From Streptomyces sp. CBMA29 (lineage in GTDB: Bacteria; Actinomycetota; Actinomycetes; Streptomycetales; Streptomycetaceae), in contig NZ_MECL01000199.1 of NCBI RefSeq assembly GCF_014596445.1, positions 1 to 64,000 on the forward strand: DNA of 64,000 nt, given 5' to 3'. Positions 35,191 through 43,792 of the stretch are shown here, piece by piece. The notes beneath the pieces are model-generated. The model had not been told where the DNA came from and ran no database searches. It saw only the letters and a program-made list of their open reading frames with translations. Both the position numbers and the translations under genes were made by a program. The first letter of the stretch is position 1; each line of letters begins with the position of its first letter.

Positions 35191-36377
35191 GATGCGCGTA
35201 CTCCGTTCCGGTACTTGGGCACCCGGACGTTGACCTTCGTCCCGGCGCCGGGGGCGGTCTCCACCACCAGGCCGTACTCGTCGCCGAAGACCGTACGCAG
35301 CCGCTCGTCGACATTGCCTAGGCCGAGCGAGTCGCCGTCGTCCTCTCCGGCGAGCCGCATCCTGACCTCCTCCGGGTCCATGCCCACGCCGTCGTCCTCC
35401 ACACTGATGCGGCACTCCGCGCCCGCGTCCTCGGCCCTGATGGTGATGCGCCCCGGCGTCGACTTGGGTCCGAGTCCGTGGCGTACGGCGTTCTCAACGA
35501 TCGGCTGGAGACAGAGGAACGGTACGGCCACCGGCAGCACTTCGGGCGCGATGAGCAGGTCGACGCGGAGCCGGGAGCCGAAGCGGGCGCGCTCCAGGCG
35601 CAGATAGCGGTCGACGGACCGCAACTCCTCGGCGAGGGTGGAGAACTGGCCGTGTCTGCGCAGGCTGTAGCGCGTCAACTCAGCGAATTCGAGCAGCAGT
35701 TCACGGGCCTGGTCGGGGTCGGTGCGGACGAAGGAGGCTATGGCGGTGAGCGAGTTGTAGACGAAGTGCGGGGAGATCTGCGCCCGCAGCGCGCGCAGTT
35801 CGGCTTCGATCATCCGGGTGCGGGAGCGGTCCAGCTCGGCGAGTTCCAACTGCGAGATGACCCAGTGCGCGACCTCGCCCGCGGCTCTGACCAGGCCCGC
35901 CGACACCTGGCGCGCGTACACCGACAGCGCGCCGACGACCAGGCCGTCCACCACCAGCGGTACGACGACGGCGCTGCGGATCGGGCACCGGTCGTCGCCG
36001 CAGTGGATCTCCTCGGCCGGGACCACCCACGGCCGCCCGGCGTCCATCGCCTCCCGCGCGTGTTCCACGGCCTGCGCCGCGTGCCTGCGGCCCGGACCTT
36101 CCCAGGCGAGCAGTTCGCCGTCGCCGATGACGGCCAGCGCGGGTGTGCCGAGCAGCGCCCGCAGATGGCGGGCGGCGCTGCGGGCCGACTCGGGGTCGAG
36201 GCCGTTGCGCAGCGGGGGCGCGGCCAGTGACGCCGAGTGCAGGGTGGCGAAGGCGGCCCGGTCGGCGGGCGTACCGAATCCCCTGCGCCCGCGAACCAGC
36301 CAGAACAGGGCCGCCGCGGCGCCCGCGACCACCAGCGCGACCGACACCACAGTGATCACTGACCCCATGCCTCGCAT
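35187..36377 (-). CDS. LytS/YpdA-type sensor histidine kinase
   Basis: About 396 residues. One membrane segment at residues 6-28 is followed by a GAF-like sensory domain (about 60-170) that contains a CGDDRC pair of cysteines (126 and 131) possibly binding a metal or sensing redox state. The His_kinase domain has His204 in RAQISPHFVYNSL, then an HATPase with ENAVRHGLG, DDGVGM and GLGNVDERL. Only one membrane segment, unlike YpdA with several, so sensing is probably cytoplasmic. Two nearby ATGs (36377 and 36368) are possible starts with no strong ribosome site; I chose the first. First gene of the acetate block. Confidence 0.9.
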   Translation of the reverse strand: MRGMGSVITVVSVALVVAGAAAALFWLVRGRRGFGTPADRAAFATLHSASLAAPPLRNGLDPESARSAARHLRALLGTPALAVIGDGELLAWEGPGRRHAAQAVEHAREAMDAGRPWVVPAEEIHCGDDRCPIRSAVVVPLVVDGLVVGALSVYARQVSAGLVRAAGEVAHWVISQLELAELDRSRTRMIEAELRALRAQISPHFVYNSLTAIASFVRTDPDQARELLLEFAELTRYSLRRHGQFSTLAEELRSVDRYLRLERARFGSRLRVDLLIAPEVLPVAVPFLCLQPIVENAVRHGLGPKSTPGRITIRAEDAGAECRISVEDDGVGMDPEEVRMRLAGEDDGDSLGLGNVDERLRTVFGDEYGLVVETAPGAGTKVNVRVPKYRNGVRAS

Positions 36378-36500
36378 TATCGCCAGGTGTGACGGCGTGA
36401 GACAGGTTCCGTTCGCAAGATTCCGTCGTGCGGGGGCCGTACCGCCGGTTTCGGCCCTGCCGCCGCGCGCCGGAGCCGCCGTGCCCCCTACGCTCTGTTC

Positions 36501-36878
36501 ATGATTGCCGAATTGCAGTGCGTGGTGCTCGACTGTTCCGATCCGGCGGAACTGGCCAGGTTCTACAAGTCGTTGCTCGGCGGTACGGTCGACCGGCCCG
36601 ATCCGCGCTGGTCGTTGAGCGACGGCTGGGCGACACTGCACACCGCGGCCGGGCTGGTGCTGGCCTTCCAGCGGGTCACCGAATACCGCAGGCCGCGCTG
36701 GCCGGAGCCCGCCTCCCCACAGCAGTTCCACCTCGACTTCGGCGTGCCCGATCTGGCCGAGGCCGAGGAGAAGGTCCTGGCCAGGGGTGCGATCCTGCTC
36801 GACGACGGTGCCGGGACCCGGAGTTGGCGTGTCTACGCGGACCCCGCGGGGCACCCCTTCTGCCTGATCAAGCACTGA
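36501..36878 (+). CDS. VOC-family (glyoxalase-like) protein
   Basis: 125 residues made of two beta-alpha-beta-beta-beta units of the vicinal oxygen chelate fold: MIAELQCVVLDCSDPAELARFY opens the first, HLDFGVPDLAEAEEKV the second, and YADPAGHPFCLI closes. A His in QQFHLDF and acidic residues could bind a metal. Members include glyoxalases, dioxygenases and resistance proteins; no specific function can be assigned. Monocistronic, divergent from the kinase gene. Confidence 0.85.
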   Translation: MIAELQCVVLDCSDPAELARFYKSLLGGTVDRPDPRWSLSDGWATLHTAAGLVLAFQRVTEYRRPRWPEPASPQQFHLDFGVPDLAEAEEKVLARGAILLDDGAGTRSWRVYADPAGHPFCLIKH

Positions 36879-36900
36879 GTCCTGGCCGATCGAACACCGC

Positions 36901-36985
36901 ATCGACGTGTCCGAGCACGGATGTCGCGTGCCCGAGCAGCGATTTCGCAGGTCCGAACGCCGGTTCCGCGCGCCCGAGCGCCGGA
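36901..36985. repeat. Degenerate 21-bp tandem repeat in an intergenic region
   Basis: About four imperfect copies of a 21-bp unit, each containing TGyCCGArC followed by a purine-rich stretch, fill the gap after the VOC gene. The remainder of 36879-37197, up to the L,D-transpeptidase, holds its promoter region but no hairpin or clear box that I can support. Confidence 0.45.
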
Positions 36986-37197
36986 CACACGCCCGGTGAC
37001 AGCGCATCACCCTGTGTGACGCACGCCACGCGGCGATCCGGCAGGCTTGGCCGTCGCTTTACGTGAGCCCTGCAACCGCCGTGATCGGGTGGGGGTCTGT
37101 AGTAGACGTACCGTGGTGATCAGGCGTAGCGGACGCGCCGGGACCCGACCGTACGTACCGGACGTAAGTGACGCAGTGATACGAGTGGAGCACGGGC

Positions 37198-38187
37198 ATG
37201 AGTGGGTTCAGGGGCAGCTTGGGTGTCGCGCTGGTGGCCGGAGCGGTGCTCGCGGGCACGAGCGCGTGCGGCGGGAGCGGGCATGACGCCGCCTCGTCCG
37301 CTGCCGACGGGAAGGCGTCGTCCTCGGCGAAGCCGAGCGCCACGCCCTCGCCGACGAAGCCGACCCCGAAGGGGCCGCCGATGCTGCTCGACACGATCAC
37401 CCCGCAGACCGGGACCACGGTCGGCGTCGCGATGCCGGTCTCGGTGCTCTTCACCAACCCGGTGGCGACCTCGGCCCGCGCGACCATAGAGAAGCACCTC
37501 AAGATCACCACGTCCGTGCCGACCACCGGCGCCTGGCACTGGTTCAGCACCACCCGGGTCGACTTCCGGCCCGAGTCGTACTGGAAGCCGGGCACGAAGG
37601 TCACGGTCGACGCGAATCTGACCGATGTGCCCAACGGCAACGGGCGGTACGGGGTGCACGGCTACCACCACGCGTTCACCATCGGCGACGACAACGAGGC
37701 GACCGTGTCGGTGCCGGGCCACACGATGAAGGTCACGCACAACGGACAGGTCGTGAAGACCCTGCCGATCGACGCGGGCAGCCCCACATGGCCGTCCTGG
37801 GACGGGACGATGGCCGTCATCGACAAGGCGGAGAAGGTCCACATGACGTCCTGTAGCGTCCGCATAACCTGCGACAAGAGCAATCCGGACTACTACGACC
37901 TGACCCTGCCGTGGGACGTGCACCTGACGAATTCGGGCACGTACATCCACTACTCGACCGGGGACCCGCAGCCGGGGCACAGCGTCGGCTCGCACGGCTG
38001 CGTCCACCTGTCGCTCGCCGACGCCAAGTGGTTCTACAGCTACGTCAAGCAGGGCGACCCGGTCACCATCACCGGCTCCCCGCGCGGCAAGGCTCCCGGA
38101 GACAACGGCTACGCCGACTTCAACCTGTCCTGGTCGCAGTGGCTCCAGGACAGCGGCACCGGCCAGATGACGACCACGGCCGCCTGA
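37198..38187 (+). CDS. L,D-transpeptidase lipoprotein (YkuD domain)
   Basis: 329 residues. A signal ends at a lipobox-like TSAC with Cys24, so it is probably lipid-anchored. A Ser/Pro/Lys linker (30-62), an Ig-like Big_10 domain (about 65-165) and a YkuD catalytic domain follow. Catalytic residues are His251 in TYIHYSTGD and Ser265-His266-Gly267-Cys268 in VGSHGCVHL. It makes 3-3 crosslinks in peptidoglycan between meso- or LL-diaminopimelate residues, important for polar growth of actinomycetes. Start ATG behind GGAG. Ends before a perfect terminator. Confidence 0.94.
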   Translation: MSGFRGSLGVALVAGAVLAGTSACGGSGHDAASSAADGKASSSAKPSATPSPTKPTPKGPPMLLDTITPQTGTTVGVAMPVSVLFTNPVATSARATIEKHLKITTSVPTTGAWHWFSTTRVDFRPESYWKPGTKVTVDANLTDVPNGNGRYGVHGYHHAFTIGDDNEATVSVPGHTMKVTHNGQVVKTLPIDAGSPTWPSWDGTMAVIDKAEKVHMTSCSVRITCDKSNPDYYDLTLPWDVHLTNSGTYIHYSTGDPQPGHSVGSHGCVHLSLADAKWFYSYVKQGDPVTITGSPRGKAPGDNGYADFNLSWSQWLQDSGTGQMTTTAA

Positions 38188-38279
38188 GACCCGCCGCCCC
38201 TGGCACCTGCCCCTGACCCCTGACCCTTGACCGCTGACCGCTGACGTCCGACGTCCGACGCGCGGCAGTCGCGTACCGG

Positions 38280-38312
38280 CGGCGCGGGACCGGCCGACCC
38301 GGTCCCGCGCCG
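38280..38312. terminator. Bidirectional terminator between L,D-transpeptidase and SDR genes
   Basis: A perfect 14-bp stem (CGGCGCGGGACCGG and complement) with a 5-nt loop directly abuts the SDR stop codon. Just before it, 38205-38260 is a run of TGACCsCTGACC-like short tandem repeats. Confidence 0.85.
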
Positions 38313-39050
38313 TCAGCTCTGCGCGGTCGGGCGGACGACGATCTCGCCGACGTCGATGTCGGCGGGCTGCTCGATCGCGAAGGCGATACCGCGGGCGACG
38401 GCGTCCGGCGGCATCGCGATCCCTTCCACCATTTCGGTCAGCTTGGCGCGCGCTTCGGGGCGCCGCATGCCGCCCGCGAATTCGGTCATCGTCATACCGG
38501 GCGAGATGATCGTCACCCGCAGCTTGCCCCCCGCTTCCTGGCGCAGCCCCTCGGAGACGGCTCGGACTGCCATTTTCGTACCGGAATAGACCGACTGGCT
38601 CGGCACAATTCGGTGGGCCGACGTGGACGCGGTGTTCACGAAATGGCCGAAGCCCTGCGCGCGGAATACCGGAAGCGCGGCGGCGATGCCGTACAGCACG
38701 CCTTTGAGATTGACGTCGACCATCTCCTCCCAGTCCTCGACGCGCAGTTCGTCGAGCGGGGAGATCGGCATCGCCCCCGCGTTGCTGACCAGCACGTCGA
38801 GCCGCCCGTAGCGCTCGGTCGCGAGACCCACGAGCCCGGCCACGTCGGCGCGGCTGCGCACGTCGGTGCGCAGGTGGGCGACCTCGCCGCCCGCTGTCTC
38901 GATCCGTGCGGCGACCGCGGCGAGCCGGTCCGTCCCGCGGGCGCCGAGCACCACTTTCGCGCCGCGTTCCGCGAGCAGCAGCGCGGTCGCCTCGCCGATT
39001 CCGCTGCTGGCTCCGGTGATGGCGACGACCTTGTCCTTGATTTCGGTCAT
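38313..39050 (-). CDS. Short-chain dehydrogenase/reductase (classical SDR)
   Basis: 245 residues. Cofactor motif TGASSGIG (12-19), NAG (90-92), catalytic Tyr155 and Lys159 in VYSGTK, and a Ser in ASTSAH are all present, so it should be an active NAD(P)H-dependent oxidoreductase. The Arg after the second strand (GARGTDR) suggests NADP(H). Start at MTEIKDKVV. Divergent from a TetR regulator across a duplicated 16-bp site, so it is probably the regulator's target. Substrate unknown. Confidence 0.92.
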   Translation of the reverse strand: MTEIKDKVVAITGASSGIGEATALLLAERGAKVVLGARGTDRLAAVAARIETAGGEVAHLRTDVRSRADVAGLVGLATERYGRLDVLVSNAGAMPISPLDELRVEDWEEMVDVNLKGVLYGIAAALPVFRAQGFGHFVNTASTSAHRIVPSQSVYSGTKMAVRAVSEGLRQEAGGKLRVTIISPGMTMTEFAGGMRRPEARAKLTEMVEGIAMPPDAVARGIAFAIEQPADIDVGEIVVRPTAQS

Positions 39051-39134
39051 GACTTTTCCGTCCCTGCGGGGTTGAGGGGGTTCACGCGTGCGGGGAGAGT
39101 GCCGCGAGTGCCGTGAATTCCGCACGCGAGGTAT

Positions 39135-39175
39135 GTAAGAGGGCTATCACTACGGTACGGTAAGAGGGCTATCAC
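39135..39175. promoter_or_regulatory. Duplicated 16-bp operator between SDR and TetR genes
   Basis: Two identical copies of GTAAGAGGGCTATCAC (39135-39150 and 39160-39175), 25 bp apart start to start. Each copy is itself partly palindromic. The second ends 24 bp before the TetR start, the first lies 84 bp from the SDR start. Typical arrangement for TetR control of a divergent gene pair. Confidence 0.75.
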
Positions 39176-39199
39176 GTCCAGCGCGCGAGGAGGCGGCCC

Positions 39200-39868
39200 G
39201 TGTCGGGGAACGCGCAGGGCGGCCCGCAGCGGGGCCGCTACCACCACGGCGAGCTGCGCCCCGCGCTGATCGAGGCGAGCTTCGATCTGCTGGCGGAGGC
39301 GGGGCCCGCGGCCTTCTCGGTCGCGCGGGTCGCCCGCAGGCTCGGGGTGAGCACGGCCGCGCCCTACCGGCACTTCGCCGACCGCGACCACCTCTTGGCC
39401 GCGGTCGCGACCCGGGCCGCCGAGGAACTGGCCGAGCGGTTCCGGCAGGCCGCCGACGGCGCGGGGCAGGACCCGGCCGAGCGGTTCGCGGCGACCGCGG
39501 GGGCGTACGTCCGCTTCGTCGGCGCGCGCGGCGCCGGTTTCGACGTGATCTTCGCCAGGCCCCTGGTGGCACTCCAGGACCGCGGCCTCGCCGACGCGGG
39601 CCGCCGGCTGGTGGACCTGCTCTTCGAGCTGGCCCAGGACGCCCTCGGCCAGGGTCCCGCCGCCGCGCTGACCCTCCTGGAGCAGCACGTGACGGCCGCC
39701 CACGGCTACGCGACGCTGCACCCCGGCGGCCTCTTCAGCCGCGTGAGCCCCCGGGAAGGGGTCGACGGCACCGCGGACCTCGCGGTCGCCACGAGCCGCG
39801 CCCTGGTGCGCGGCGCGCCCGACGCCGCCGCCGCCGGGCCGACGTCATCCGGACGCCCGCACGACTGA
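39200..39868 (+). CDS. TetR-family transcriptional regulator
   Basis: 222 residues starting at GTG behind GGAGG. The HTH is at about 17-62 (RPALIEASFDLLAEAGPAAF ... RRLGVSTAAPYRHFADRDHLL). The ligand domain is of the TetR_C_13/WHG type (LFELAQDAL). It probably represses itself and the divergent SDR gene through the repeated site between them. Confidence 0.92.
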   Translation: MSGNAQGGPQRGRYHHGELRPALIEASFDLLAEAGPAAFSVARVARRLGVSTAAPYRHFADRDHLLAAVATRAAEELAERFRQAADGAGQDPAERFAATAGAYVRFVGARGAGFDVIFARPLVALQDRGLADAGRRLVDLLFELAQDALGQGPAAALTLLEQHVTAAHGYATLHPGGLFSRVSPREGVDGTADLAVATSRALVRGAPDAAAAGPTSSGRPHD

Positions 39869-40213
39869 CCGCACGACTGACCGCGCGGGGCCGCGACGGG
39901 CCGCGACGGGGCCGTCACCGTGCCGCGACAGGCCCGAGCCGGGCGGACCAGGGCCGGCGCCGGGCCCGCTCCGGACCTGTTCCGGACCTGTTCCGGCCCC
40001 GCTCAGGTCCCCGACGACCCGCCAGGACCAAAGCCACGTTCGGTCCTGCGGCCCGCAGGGCGTACCGTCATAGGCGGCGCGTACCGTCGTCCCCGGACGA
40101 CCTGCCGTTTTCCCCCGCACCAGGGCGGAGCCGTCACCAACGACGGCGACGACCGCCGCGGGCGGACCGAGGCAGCGGCGACCGCCGTCATCACCACTCA
40201 CTGGGGGATCTTC
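39869..40213. other. Intergenic region between TetR gene and a small protein gene
   Basis: The stretch contains short direct repeats (GACCTGTTCCG twice near 39974-39995, GGGCCGCGACGG near 39890) and presumably the promoter of the small gene that follows. I see no gene or strong hairpin. Confidence 0.35.
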
Positions 40214-40357
40214 ATGGACTCTTCGCCTTCGCTCTTCTCCAATCCGGAGCAGACCTCCCCGCGCCCGGCCAGCGTGCCCAACCCGGCGCCGGTCAACGAC
40301 CCGTTCCTCGCGCCGCCGGAGGCCCCGCACGAGGAAGAGGACGAGGACGCCTCGTAA
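40214..40357 (+). CDS. Small Pro/Glu-rich acidic protein, unknown
   Basis: 47 residues from an ATG preceded by GGGGGA. Codon third positions are overwhelmingly G/C, as in real genes here, and the frame ends 21 bp before the stop of the convergent GH2 gene. The N-terminal half is Ser/Pro-rich (SPSLFSNPEQTSPRPA), the C-terminal end is strongly acidic (EEEDEDAS). No hydrophobic segment, so it is probably soluble and disordered. No family recognised. Confidence 0.6.
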   Translation: MDSSPSLFSNPEQTSPRPASVPNPAPVNDPFLAPPEAPHEEEDEDAS

Positions 40358-40378
40358 CGACCGGCGCCCGCGTCCCGG

Positions 40379-43300
40379 TCAGCTCCCGCTGACGGTGAAG
40401 TCGGTGATGCGCTGGGCGCCGTCGGTCGCGCCGGGAGCGGCGCTGGTCAGGCCGAGGCGCAGCCGCGGGGTGCGGACGGCCGGGAAGGTGATCACGGTCG
40501 GCGCGCCGCTCGCCGTCGCCCAGGTGATCGCCAAGTTCTTGACGGGCACGTAGCGGTCGCCGTCCCAGTAGGAGAGCGTGACGGCGGCGGGCAGGGAGTG
40601 CGTGGCGTCGACGGTGAAGGTGACCGAGAGGGCGTCGATCCGCTGCGGCGCGGCCCAGGCGACCGACACCCAGTCGGCGGGGCGGGCGCCGCGGAAGGCG
40701 GGCAGCAGCGCGGTGGCGCTCTTGTTGAAGGCGTTGGACCAGCCGGTGGCGGGGTTGCCGTCGAGCATCGCGGCGGGCAGCGAGGTGCCCGCGCCGGAGT
40801 AACTGGCGTCCGCCAGCGGGTAGATGACGGGCCCGGGGCCCGGGTCGGGTGCGAAGCGGACCGGCGGTGTGGTGGCCACGGGTCCCGGCGCGCGGCCGGT
40901 CCGTATCGAGGTGGTCGCGGGATGCAGCCCCGGCGCGCTCGCGGTCAGGGTGAGGCGGCCCGCCTCGGTGCCCGAGCGGACGATGGCGAGTGCCTTGCCG
41001 TGGAAGGCGGTTCTGGTGGTGGCCTGGTAGCGCTCGGCGCTCTCCTGCTGTCCGTTGTCGAGTCCGGCCAGGGAGCCGCCGGCGGACTTGAAGGTGATCA
41101 GGTGGTCGGCGCCGGGGACGACGGTGCCGTGCGCGTCGATCACCTCGGCGGTGACGAAGGCCAGGCAGTCGCCGTCGGCGGTCAGGGAGTTGCGGTCCGG
41201 GGTCAGGCGCAGGCCGCGCGGCTCGCCCGCGGTGCGCAGCACATCGGTCGCGACCGTCCTGCCGTTCTTCCGGGCGACGGCCTTCAACTCACCCGGTGCG
41301 AAGGGGACTTTCCAGGTCAGGTGGAGTTTGCCCGCGCTGCCGTTGGGGCTGGTGTAGCTGCCGGGGTACGGGCCGCCGGTGACCGTCTTGTCGTCGCCGG
41401 TCGCCTCGGTGGTCTCCAGGTACGTCCGCCCGTCGACGGTCTTCTTGGTGTCGAAGCGCCGCACCCCGAGCGAGCGGCCGTCGAGGTAGAGCTCGACGGT
41501 GTCCACGTTGGCGTACGCCCAGACCTCGACGGTCTCGCCCGGTGTGTGGTCGGTCCAGTCCATGGGCACCAGGTGGACCATCGGCTCGCTCGTCCACTGG
41601 CTGCGGAAGAGGTGGTACATGTCCTTGGGGAAGCCCGCGGTGTCGACGGCGCCGAAGAAGGACGCCTTCACCGGGAAGACGCCGTAGGGCGTGGGTTCGC
41701 CGATGTAGTCGGTGCCCGACCAGAGGAACTCGCCGGCGAAGAAGGCACGGTCGCGGTCCTTCTTCAGGCCGTACTCGCCGCTCATCGTCCAGGACGCGAG
41801 GTTGTTGTCGTAACTGGAGGTGGCGCGCTTGCCCGGGGTGTAGTTCTCGCCGGTGTTGAGGTGGTCCGGCTCCTGGTAGGCGCCGCGGGTCGAGGTCTCG
41901 GACGACGACTCGGACTCGAAGAGGAACAGGTGCGGGTAGCGGGCGTGCAGGGCGTCCACGGAGGCCGCGGTGTTGTAGTTGAGGCCGAGGCCGTCGAGTT
42001 TGGCGAGCATGAGGTCGGCGGCGGAGCCGGCCGCGGGCAGGCCGCGGTATTTGTCGGAGCCGATGACGACCGGGCGGCTGGTGTCGCGCGCGCGGACCGC
42101 GGTGATCAGCCCGTCGGCCATGCCGAGGCCCGCGGTGCTGGTGGAGTCGGGGATCTCGTTGCCGATCGACCACAGGATCACGGCGGGCGAGTTGCGGGCG
42201 GCGTCGACCATCTCGGTGATGTCGGCGGCGCTGTGGGCGTCGAAGAACCGGCCGTAGTCGTAGGTGTTCTTGCCGCTGCGCCAGCAGTCGAACGCCTCGA
42301 CCATCATGACGATGCCCAGTTCCTCGCAGACCTGGACGATCTCGGGCGACGGCGGATTGTGCGAGGTCCTGAAGGCGTTGACGCCCATCGACCGCATGAT
42401 CGTCATCTGGCGGCGCACCGCGTCGATGTGGACGGCGGCGCCGAGCGCGCCCTGGTCGTGGTGCAGGTCGACGCCCTTGAGCTTGGCGTACCGCCCGTTG
42501 ACGAACAGTCCGCGGTCGGGGTCGACCGTGACGTGGCGGATGCCGAAGCCGGTGCTGTACGTGTCCACCGTCCGTCCGTGGACGCGGACTTCGGTCAGCA
42601 GGCGGTACCGGTGTTCCGGGGTGTCGAACGACCAGAGGTCGGGGCGGTCCACGCGCAGGTCGGCGGTGATGTCGCGCGCTCCGCCCGCGGCGGGCAGCGT
42701 CAGCGGTGAACTGGCCTTCGCCACCTGGCGGCCACGTGGGTCGAGGACGGTGTTGACGACGGTGGCGGAGGCCGCCGCGCCCGACTCGTTGACGACCGAG
42801 ACCTGCGCGCGGACGGTGGCGTAGCCCTTGCCGTGGGAGGCGGCGAGGGTGTCGGCGAGTCCCGGCGTCGTCACATGGGTGCCCCAGCGCGCGACATGCA
42901 CGGGGTCGGTGATGACCAGGCGGGCGTTGCGGTAGATGCCGCTGCCGGAGTACCAGCGGCTGCTGGGGAGTTGGTTGCGGACTTCGACGGCGATGACGTT
43001 GGGGGTGCGGCCGTCGGTGTGCAGCAGGTCGGTGAGGTCGAGGGCGAACCCGGTGTAGCCGTAGGGGTGGTTGCCGACGAGCGTGCCGTTGCAGTAGACG
43101 TTGCTGTCCATGTAGACGCCGTCGAACTCGACCGAGACACGGCGCCCCGCGACCGGGGGCGGCAGGGTGAACGCCTTGCGGTACCAGCCGAGTCCGCCGG
43201 GCAGATAGCCGGTGCCGCCCGAGGCGCCGTTGGCGGTGGTCGGGGTCTGCTCGATGCTCCAGTCGTGCGGGACGCGGACGGTACGCCAACGGTAGTCGTC

Positions 43301-43525
43301 GTAGCCGGGCTGTGCGGCGTCGGCGTAGGCGCCGGTCGGGTCGGTGATGCCGCCCGGGTTCACGAGGGCGAAACGCCACCCGTCGGCGAGGTCGACCGTC
43401 CGCGGAATGGTGGTTCCTGTTGATCCGGAACGGGCGCTCGCGACTCCGGTGAGACCGGGGAGCGAGGGTACGGCGACGGCCCCCGCCGCCCCCGCGATCA
43501 GGAACGACCTGCGATCGACCGGCAT
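40379..43525 (-). CDS. Tat-exported GH2 beta-galactosidase-type enzyme
   Basis: 1048 residues with a Tat signal (DRRSFLIAGAAGAVAVP). Domain order: GH2 sugar-binding domain (about 45-215), Ig-like domain (215-330), TIM barrel (330-620) with acid/base Glu457 in WSIGNEIPDS and the nucleophile among the Glu residues of FLFESESSSETSTRG (around 539), DUF4982 and invasin-like beta domains, and a C-terminal F5/8-type C module (about 900-1045). The layout matches secreted exo-beta-galactosidases of bacteria that attack plant polysaccharides, though beta-glucuronidase or mannosidase activity cannot be excluded. Start ATG behind GAGGAGGGA. Divergent from the large GH78 gene. Confidence 0.9.
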   Translation of the reverse strand: MPVDRRSFLIAGAAGAVAVPSLPGLTGVASARSGSTGTTIPRTVDLADGWRFALVNPGGITDPTGAYADAAQPGYDDYRWRTVRVPHDWSIEQTPTTANGASGGTGYLPGGLGWYRKAFTLPPPVAGRRVSVEFDGVYMDSNVYCNGTLVGNHPYGYTGFALDLTDLLHTDGRTPNVIAVEVRNQLPSSRWYSGSGIYRNARLVITDPVHVARWGTHVTTPGLADTLAASHGKGYATVRAQVSVVNESGAAASATVVNTVLDPRGRQVAKASSPLTLPAAGGARDITADLRVDRPDLWSFDTPEHRYRLLTEVRVHGRTVDTYSTGFGIRHVTVDPDRGLFVNGRYAKLKGVDLHHDQGALGAAVHIDAVRRQMTIMRSMGVNAFRTSHNPPSPEIVQVCEELGIVMMVEAFDCWRSGKNTYDYGRFFDAHSAADITEMVDAARNSPAVILWSIGNEIPDSTSTAGLGMADGLITAVRARDTSRPVVIGSDKYRGLPAAGSAADLMLAKLDGLGLNYNTAASVDALHARYPHLFLFESESSSETSTRGAYQEPDHLNTGENYTPGKRATSSYDNNLASWTMSGEYGLKKDRDRAFFAGEFLWSGTDYIGEPTPYGVFPVKASFFGAVDTAGFPKDMYHLFRSQWTSEPMVHLVPMDWTDHTPGETVEVWAYANVDTVELYLDGRSLGVRRFDTKKTVDGRTYLETTEATGDDKTVTGGPYPGSYTSPNGSAGKLHLTWKVPFAPGELKAVARKNGRTVATDVLRTAGEPRGLRLTPDRNSLTADGDCLAFVTAEVIDAHGTVVPGADHLITFKSAGGSLAGLDNGQQESAERYQATTRTAFHGKALAIVRSGTEAGRLTLTASAPGLHPATTSIRTGRAPGPVATTPPVRFAPDPGPGPVIYPLADASYSGAGTSLPAAMLDGNPATGWSNAFNKSATALLPAFRGARPADWVSVAWAAPQRIDALSVTFTVDATHSLPAAVTLSYWDGDRYVPVKNLAITWATASGAPTVITFPAVRTPRLRLGLTSAAPGATDGAQRITDFTVSGS

Positions 43526-43755
43526 GGTGGATCCCTCCTCATTGAGGTACGCGCGATCCGGCGCCCTCGACCGAGCGTCGGCAACTCACGGGCGAACAAA
43601 CGGCATTGAACAGAATCAACCAATCGCACACGGATTCTTGCAGGGCCGTACCGCCGAGGGTCAAGGGTCGCGTCACCGCCGGTTCGGCCGACACAGAAAT
43701 CGCTGTCGCACACCTTGTCGTGACACCGCCACACGCCGTATGAATCTATCCATGC

Positions 43756-43770
43756 ATCTTGAAACGTTTC
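43756..43770. promoter_or_regulatory. Operator ATCTTGAAACGTTTC upstream of the large GH78 gene
   Basis: It contains the perfect palindrome GAAACGTTTC and ends 22 bp before the GTG start. Nearly identical to the site before the GH78 pair at 24593. It may also affect the divergent GH2 gene, 231 bp away. A weaker inverted sequence TTGAACAGAATCAA near 43608-43621 is closer to GH2. Confidence 0.65.
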
Positions 43771-43792
43771 GATCGCATACCAGGAGAACACC

